Below are positions 60,018 to 64,000 of a stretch of 64,000 nucleotides of DNA, piece after piece. Both the position numbers and the translations under genes were made by a program. Source of the stretch: Arenicellaceae bacterium (lineage in GTDB: Bacteria; Pseudomonadota; Gammaproteobacteria; Arenicellales; Arenicellaceae). The notes under the pieces are model-generated. The model ran no database searches. It was not told the origin of the DNA and saw nothing but the letters and a program-made list of their open reading frames with translations. The DNA is taken from contig JAQWNC010000028.1 of NCBI GenBank assembly GCA_029246505.1, forward strand, positions 1 to 64,000. Reading direction: 5' to 3'. How positions within the stretch are numbered: position 1 is the stretch's first letter; the number at the start of each line of letters is the position of its first letter.

Positions 60018-60921
60018 TTTTGTCCCCTATAATTTGAACTTCGGTTTGAAGAGAAACACCCATTTTTTCAATTACTTTTTTTTGCGCCAAATCAATCAGA
60101 AACTCAATATCAGCAGCCGAAGCACCACCATTATTGATAATAAAATTTGCGTGCTTTTCAGCGATCTCAGCTCCGCCTTTTTGCGTACCCTTTAAGCCAC
60201 AACCTTCTATAAGCGCCGCCGCAAAACCTTCTTCAGGGTTACGAAACACACAACCCGCATTGGCTGACTGAATAGGTTGTGATGCGCCTCGCTGGGCCAG
60301 CATAGATTTAATTTCTAATACTCCGTCAAACCCCGCAGGTGCTTTTTCAAAATTAAATTCTGCACCTAGAAACCAGTCCTCCGGACCGCTAACAGAGCGA
60401 TAGCCTACTTTATAATCCTCTGAAGTTCTGGTTCGCACTTGTCCGTGACGGTTAAGAGTTTCTAACTGCCTGACGTACTGCCAAGTCTCGCCACCCCAAG
60501 CACCAGCATTCATAGCCAAAGCTCCACCAATTGTGCCTGGAATACCGGCAAAAAATTCAGCCCCGGCAAACCCATTTGCCACCGCAAAACGAGCTAGTTT
60601 TGCTCCGGGCACGCCAGCACCAGCGCACAATAGCCCCTGTGAATTTAATTCCAGCATAGCCAGCGCTTTACGAGTATCGATAACAGCACCATCGTAACCA
60701 GCGTCTCTGACCAACAAATTACTTCCCAAGCCTAGCCACAAAACATCTATATCTGGCTCCAGCTGAATAACAAATTCTATTAAGTCGGCTTGATCTACGG
60801 GTGTAAAGAAAATTGCGGCATTCCCGCCTGCACGCCAGGAAGTGTGACGAGCCATTGATTCAGCAAAGCGTAGCTCACCGCGCACATCAAAACCGTTATT
60901 CACTGATGCAGCGCTCATCAC
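60004..60921 (-). CDS. murB: UDP-N-acetylenolpyruvoylglucosamine reductase
   Basis: FAD enzyme of 305 residues reducing UDP-enolpyruvyl-GlcNAc to UDP-MurNAc with NADPH. The FAD-binding segment is WLGLGSNLLVRDAGYDGAVI, and GFAGAEFFAGIPGTIGGALAMNAGAWGGE (in pieces) marks the type I fold, with the catalytic Ser in SANAGCVFRNP and the Glu at the C-terminus (LQTEVQIIG). The frame starts GTG-ATG, overlapping the murC stop by four bases with the GTG or one with the ATG. This length fits the shorter, non-E. coli MurB type. Confidence 0.94.
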   Translation of the reverse strand: MMSAASVNNGFDVRGELRFAESMARHTSWRAGGNAAIFFTPVDQADLIEFVIQLEPDIDVLWLGLGSNLLVRDAGYDGAVIDTRKALAMLELNSQGLLCAGAGVPGAKLARFAVANGFAGAEFFAGIPGTIGGALAMNAGAWGGETWQYVRQLETLNRHGQVRTRTSEDYKVGYRSVSGPEDWFLGAEFNFEKAPAGFDGVLEIKSMLAQRGASQPIQSANAGCVFRNPEEGFAAALIEGCGLKGTQKGGAEIAEKHANFIINNGGASAADIEFLIDLAQKKVIEKMGVSLQTEVQIIGDKNGEP

Positions 60922-62333
60922 GCAGATACCCCCAAGGACGACATAGTATTTATGGCCGACGGAAGCTCACGGGCGAATTTGCCTATACTTCCAGCACCTA
61001 ATGTTAAAACAATGTCTCCGTCGCTAAGAATAGGCCACATTGACTGTCCCAAATCGTCAATATTTTCTATAAATATCGGTTCCACTTTTCCACGTGAACG
61101 AACTACCCGGCAAACGCTACGCCCGTCTGCACCGGGTATTTTAGCCTCCCCAGCCGCATATACTTCAAGCACAAATAACACATCGCTTTCAGACAACGCT
61201 CGTGCGAAATCGTCAAGTAAGTCTCTAGTTCTGGTATATCGATGCGGCTGAAAAACCAGCACCAATCGGGACTCTGGCCAAGCACCCCGAGCAGCAGATA
61301 TAGTCACGTCTAGCTCACTAGGGTGATGCGCGTAATCATCTACCAGAACCGCTGTTCCACCGGCTTTTACTTTCAAATCTTGCATCCGCTCAAATCGCCG
61401 TCTAATACCCGCAAACGCTGCCAACGCTGAGACAATATGCTTATCCTCAACTCCGAGGCGATCTGCAACTGCTATCGCAGCTAATGCGTTTAAAACATTA
61501 TGCTCACCCGGTAAGGCAAGCTCGATGGTTAGCTCACCCTTGTCCGCACGCTGTACTTTAAAGTTCATACCCAGATTACTAGGCGACACATTTACGCCCC
61601 TAACATCAGCGGACTCCGAAAACCCGTACCTTAAAATCGGTTTGTGTACCGCCGGCAAAATACTTACTAACTCCTCATTGTCCGCACACACAATGGCCAA
61701 TCCATAAAATGGTAATGCCTGCAGAAATTCTACAAAAGCAGCCTTCAGCCTGCTGAAATCTCCACCATAAGTCTGCATATGATCGGCATCAATATTCGTA
61801 ACTACAGCCATTTCTGGTTTCAGGCGTAAAAATGATGCGTCACTCTCATCCGCTTCTGCTACCAGATATTCTCCCTCCCCTAAACGTGCATTAGTTCCTG
61901 CGCCTTTGACCTGGCCACCAACGACAAAAGTTGGATCTAACCCGGCCTCAACCAATATGGCTGCGACCAAACTTGTAGTCGTTGTTTTACCGTGGGTTCC
62001 GGCCACCGCGATACCCTTTTGAAAACGCATTAACTCACCCAACATTTCCGCCCTTGGAATTACCGTAATGCGCGCATTCATCGCAGCGAGTACCTCAGGG
62101 TTCACGGAATCAATCGCAGTTGATACAACCAGGACATCTGCTCCGACAATGTTTGTAGCAGAGTGCCCAATAGTCACCTGTGCTCCAAGCGAACTTAGCC
62201 GTTGAATCGCAGCGCTATCTGCGATGTCTGAGCCACTCACTTTATATCCGCTGTTTACCAATACTTCTGCAATACCGCACATACCACTGCCACCAATGCC
62301 GACAAAGTGAATATGTCTAACCCAATTACGCAT
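60918..62333 (-). CDS. murC: UDP-N-acetylmuramate--L-alanine ligase
   Basis: Mur ligase of 471 residues adding L-Ala to UDP-MurNAc. Motifs: HIHFVGIGGSGMCGIAEVL for UDP binding, GTHGKTTTTSLVAAIL (P-loop), VTNIDADHMQTYGGD with metal ligands, and the C-terminal DDYAHHPSELDVTISAAR. The start at 62333 is used because GGAGG lies eight bases upstream; the frame is open to 62354. It overlaps the murG stop by eight bases. In this cluster murC precedes murB. Confidence 0.95.
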   Translation of the reverse strand: MRNWVRHIHFVGIGGSGMCGIAEVLVNSGYKVSGSDIADSAAIQRLSSLGAQVTIGHSATNIVGADVLVVSTAIDSVNPEVLAAMNARITVIPRAEMLGELMRFQKGIAVAGTHGKTTTTSLVAAILVEAGLDPTFVVGGQVKGAGTNARLGEGEYLVAEADESDASFLRLKPEMAVVTNIDADHMQTYGGDFSRLKAAFVEFLQALPFYGLAIVCADNEELVSILPAVHKPILRYGFSESADVRGVNVSPSNLGMNFKVQRADKGELTIELALPGEHNVLNALAAIAVADRLGVEDKHIVSALAAFAGIRRRFERMQDLKVKAGGTAVLVDDYAHHPSELDVTISAARGAWPESRLVLVFQPHRYTRTRDLLDDFARALSESDVLFVLEVYAAGEAKIPGADGRSVCRVVRSRGKVEPIFIENIDDLGQSMWPILSDGDIVLTLGAGSIGKFARELPSAINTMSSLGVSA

Positions 62334-63438
62334 CTGCCGCCTCCATGCACACATCAGCGATCACGCTAGTAGAATCTTGCCTATACAGCTTGGCAGCTCG
62401 AGAACCCATTTCCTTCATCCGCTCGCGGTCATCCAATAACTCTTTCAACGTACTCGCTAAATCTTCAGCACTGGTAGCGGCTTCTTGACAAATTAACGCC
62501 GCGCCAGCACCAGACAAAAAATTTGCGTTAGCGGTTTGATGGTCACCGACAGCGTATGGGAATGGAATTAGTATAGAGGGGAGGCCCGCCGCTGCGATTT
62601 CGGTAACCGTCATTGCACCAGATCTGGCAACTATAATATCTGCCCACTCATAGGCTTTACCCATATCCTTAATAAACTCATCCACGCGAGCAGCTATACC
62701 TACTTTTTGATAGGCCGCAGTAACATCTGGTTCCTTGTTAGCACCGGTTTGATGCCAAACTTCAAATGTTTGACCTGCCCCTTTATCTCGCTCGCCTCCC
62801 AGGTCTGTTTGTGTCAATTGCCTACACCGTATAAGTGCAAGCGCCTCTGACACAAGCTGATTTAATTTCAATGCACCTTGACTACCGCCTGTTATAAGAA
62901 TGTGTGGATGCAGTGAAGATGATTCATCAAGGGCAGTATTTGGTGCAAACTTCCTAACTGGATTACCAACCCAACTAAAGTTCTTACTCAAACCCTCCAC
63001 GTTGGGGAAACCACTAAGCACACTATCAGCTAGTCTGGATAACAACTTGTTAGTTAATCCAACCGCTGCATTTTGTTCATGAATAATTAATGGAATACCG
63101 AGCAATTTAGCACTTACCCCACCTGGCCCGGCAACAAAGCCGCCCATGCCAAGCACAGACACCGGTTTGAGTTTTCGAAATACAGATAAGCTCTGTGCAA
63201 TCGCCTTGAAAATTCGCACTGGTGAAACTAACCAGCCTAAAGCACCATTCCCTCGTAACCCACGAATCGATATCCACTCAATTGGGAAGCCTGCTTGCGG
63301 GACTACTCGTGCTTCCATTCCATTGCGCGTCCCTAGCCAAATCACGTCTATGCCACGATCACGCAGCTCGCTGGCCACCGCTAAAGCAGGGAAAATGTGC
63401 CCCCCCGTACCACCGGCCATCACCATTACGAGGCTCAT
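62326..63438 (-). CDS. murG: UDP-GlcNAc:MurNAc-pentapeptide transferase MurG
   Basis: Glycosyltransferase of family GT28, 370 residues, converting lipid I to lipid II on the inner face of the membrane. Glycine-rich loops are MAGGTGGHIFPALAVA, LGMGGFVAGPGGVSAKLLGIPLIIHEQNA (in pieces) and ITGGSQGALKLNQ; ARSGAMTVTEIAAAGLPSILIP binds the donor. A 15-residue insert around QTDLGGERDKGAGQTFE is longer than in E. coli MurG (355 residues). It overlaps ftsW by four bases (ATGA). Confidence 0.95.
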   Translation of the reverse strand: MSLVMVMAGGTGGHIFPALAVASELRDRGIDVIWLGTRNGMEARVVPQAGFPIEWISIRGLRGNGALGWLVSPVRIFKAIAQSLSVFRKLKPVSVLGMGGFVAGPGGVSAKLLGIPLIIHEQNAAVGLTNKLLSRLADSVLSGFPNVEGLSKNFSWVGNPVRKFAPNTALDESSSLHPHILITGGSQGALKLNQLVSEALALIRCRQLTQTDLGGERDKGAGQTFEVWHQTGANKEPDVTAAYQKVGIAARVDEFIKDMGKAYEWADIIVARSGAMTVTEIAAAGLPSILIPFPYAVGDHQTANANFLSGAGAALICQEAATSAEDLASTLKELLDDRERMKEMGSRAAKLYRQDSTSVIADVCMEAADA

Positions 63439-64000
63439 ACCACGCCCCTTGATAGCCGCCTTTGTCCATCTTTAACGCTAGATACCCTGACCGGCGTCTT
63501 AAGCTTAGTGTTAGTAATTTTTACAGGCAAATCTACATACAAACATTGGCGTTGTACCGCAAGCAATAAACCTATCGCGGCACAGCACATCAACATACTA
63601 CTCCCACCATAACTTATGAACGGAAGGGTTAATCCTTTGGTTGGTAATACACCTAGGTTTACTCCTATATTAATGAGCGCCTGAACGACTAACAGTGCAC
63701 CAACACCCTCAGCCAACCTGGCTGCAAATAGATAACCCGCCTGCGCCGCCAAACGCCCGGTCTGTAACGCAAACCAAAGTAGGGGCCCAAATAGAAACAC
63801 TACAAAACTAATACCCAAAAAGCCTAACTCTTCGCCAATAATTGCCAGAATAAAGTCATTATTCGCGTGCGGTAAGTAATACAACTTTTGAATACTTCCG
63901 CCAAGTCCGACACCGAAGAGTTCGCCTCGACCAACTGCGATTAATGCCTGCACAAGCTGGAAACCGCTATTAAAAGGGTCAGCAAACGGATCAGTAAAAC
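63435..64000 (-). CDS. ftsW: FtsW lipid II polymerase, C-terminal part (cut by window edge)
   Basis: C-terminal 188 codons of the SEDS-family septal glycosyltransferase; the gene continues beyond 64000. Readable segments are FADPFNSGFQLVQALIAVGRGELFGVGLGGS (in pieces), YLPHANNDFILAIIGEELGFLG and GLTLPFISYGGSSM, all diagnostic. About four membrane helices are present. The frame is open to the window edge, so a GTG near 63953 is not the real start. It ends with a basic tail overlapping murG by four bases. Confidence 0.95.
   Translation of the reverse strand, partial: FTDPFADPFNSGFQLVQALIAVGRGELFGVGLGGSIQKLYYLPHANNDFILAIIGEELGFLGISFVVFLFGPLLWFALQTGRLAAQAGYLFAARLAEGVGALLVVQALINIGVNLGVLPTKGLTLPFISYGGSSMLMCCAAIGLLLAVQRQCLYVDLPVKITNTKLKTPVRVSSVKDGQRRLSRGVV

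Overview
The window is a gammaproteobacterial chromosome segment of moderate-to-low GC. The assignment rests on the near-complete division and murein cluster (ftsW-murG-murC-murB-ddl-ftsQ-ftsA-ftsZ-lpxC, then an M23 peptidase-secA-argJ-mutT/thiE), the divergent cspD/clpS-clpA pair, nudJ-mnmA-purB, and hda beside purM-purN. It looks like a free-living or recently host-associated aerobe. I see no tRNA, rRNA, CRISPR array, prophage or intact insertion sequence.

Layout. 1-5.0 kb: sixA, yaeQ, an sseA sulfurtransferase, a LigW-like decarboxylase, then two decayed genes (a uracil-DNA glycosylase homologue and an FMN reductase). 5.0-18 kb, all on the minus strand: deaD; a ctaB-coxM-coxN-coxO-coxP-coxQ haem-copper oxidase operon whose subunit II carries two cytochrome c domains, closed by a clear terminator at 7374-7404; then a copper-protein trio (cupredoxin, multicopper oxidase, unknown exported protein) and small membrane proteins, one interrupted by a stop. 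18-33 kb: acs, Na/Pi symporter, MATE exporter, HI0933-type flavoprotein, proS, yihY, arsC-wrbA, hda-pgsA-like, purM-purN, a DUF3108 protein. 33-45 kb: clpA-clpS/cspD, monomeric icd, nudJ-mnmA, a kinase-like gene in the place hflD usually has, purB, a 23S pseudouridine synthase, pyrD. 45-47.5 kb is eroded: a comF pseudogene, an unrecognised remnant, and a pilC fragment joined to the tail of pilD in front of coaE. 47.5-64 kb is the dcw/secA block, minus strand apart from dciA.

How the genes work together. The oxidase operon supplies farnesylation of haem and all core subunits of an A1-type terminal oxidase accepting electrons from cytochrome c; the copper trio next door may manage periplasmic copper. 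acs, icd and the respiratory genes suit an aerobic heterotroph. The dcw block couples lipid II synthesis (murC, murB, ddl, murG) to septum assembly (ftsZ, ftsA, ftsQ, ftsW), lipid A synthesis (lpxC) and protein export (secA).

The non-routine content is erosion and non-coding structure rather than a complete new system. There are at least six decaying loci, including a type IV pilus deletion scar. A 73-bp non-coding sequence occurs twice with 72/73 identity, 36 kb apart, each time just upstream of a minus-strand gene (the multicopper oxidase and secA). At the secA copy it runs into a 19-bp inverted repeat, and there is no secM in that space.
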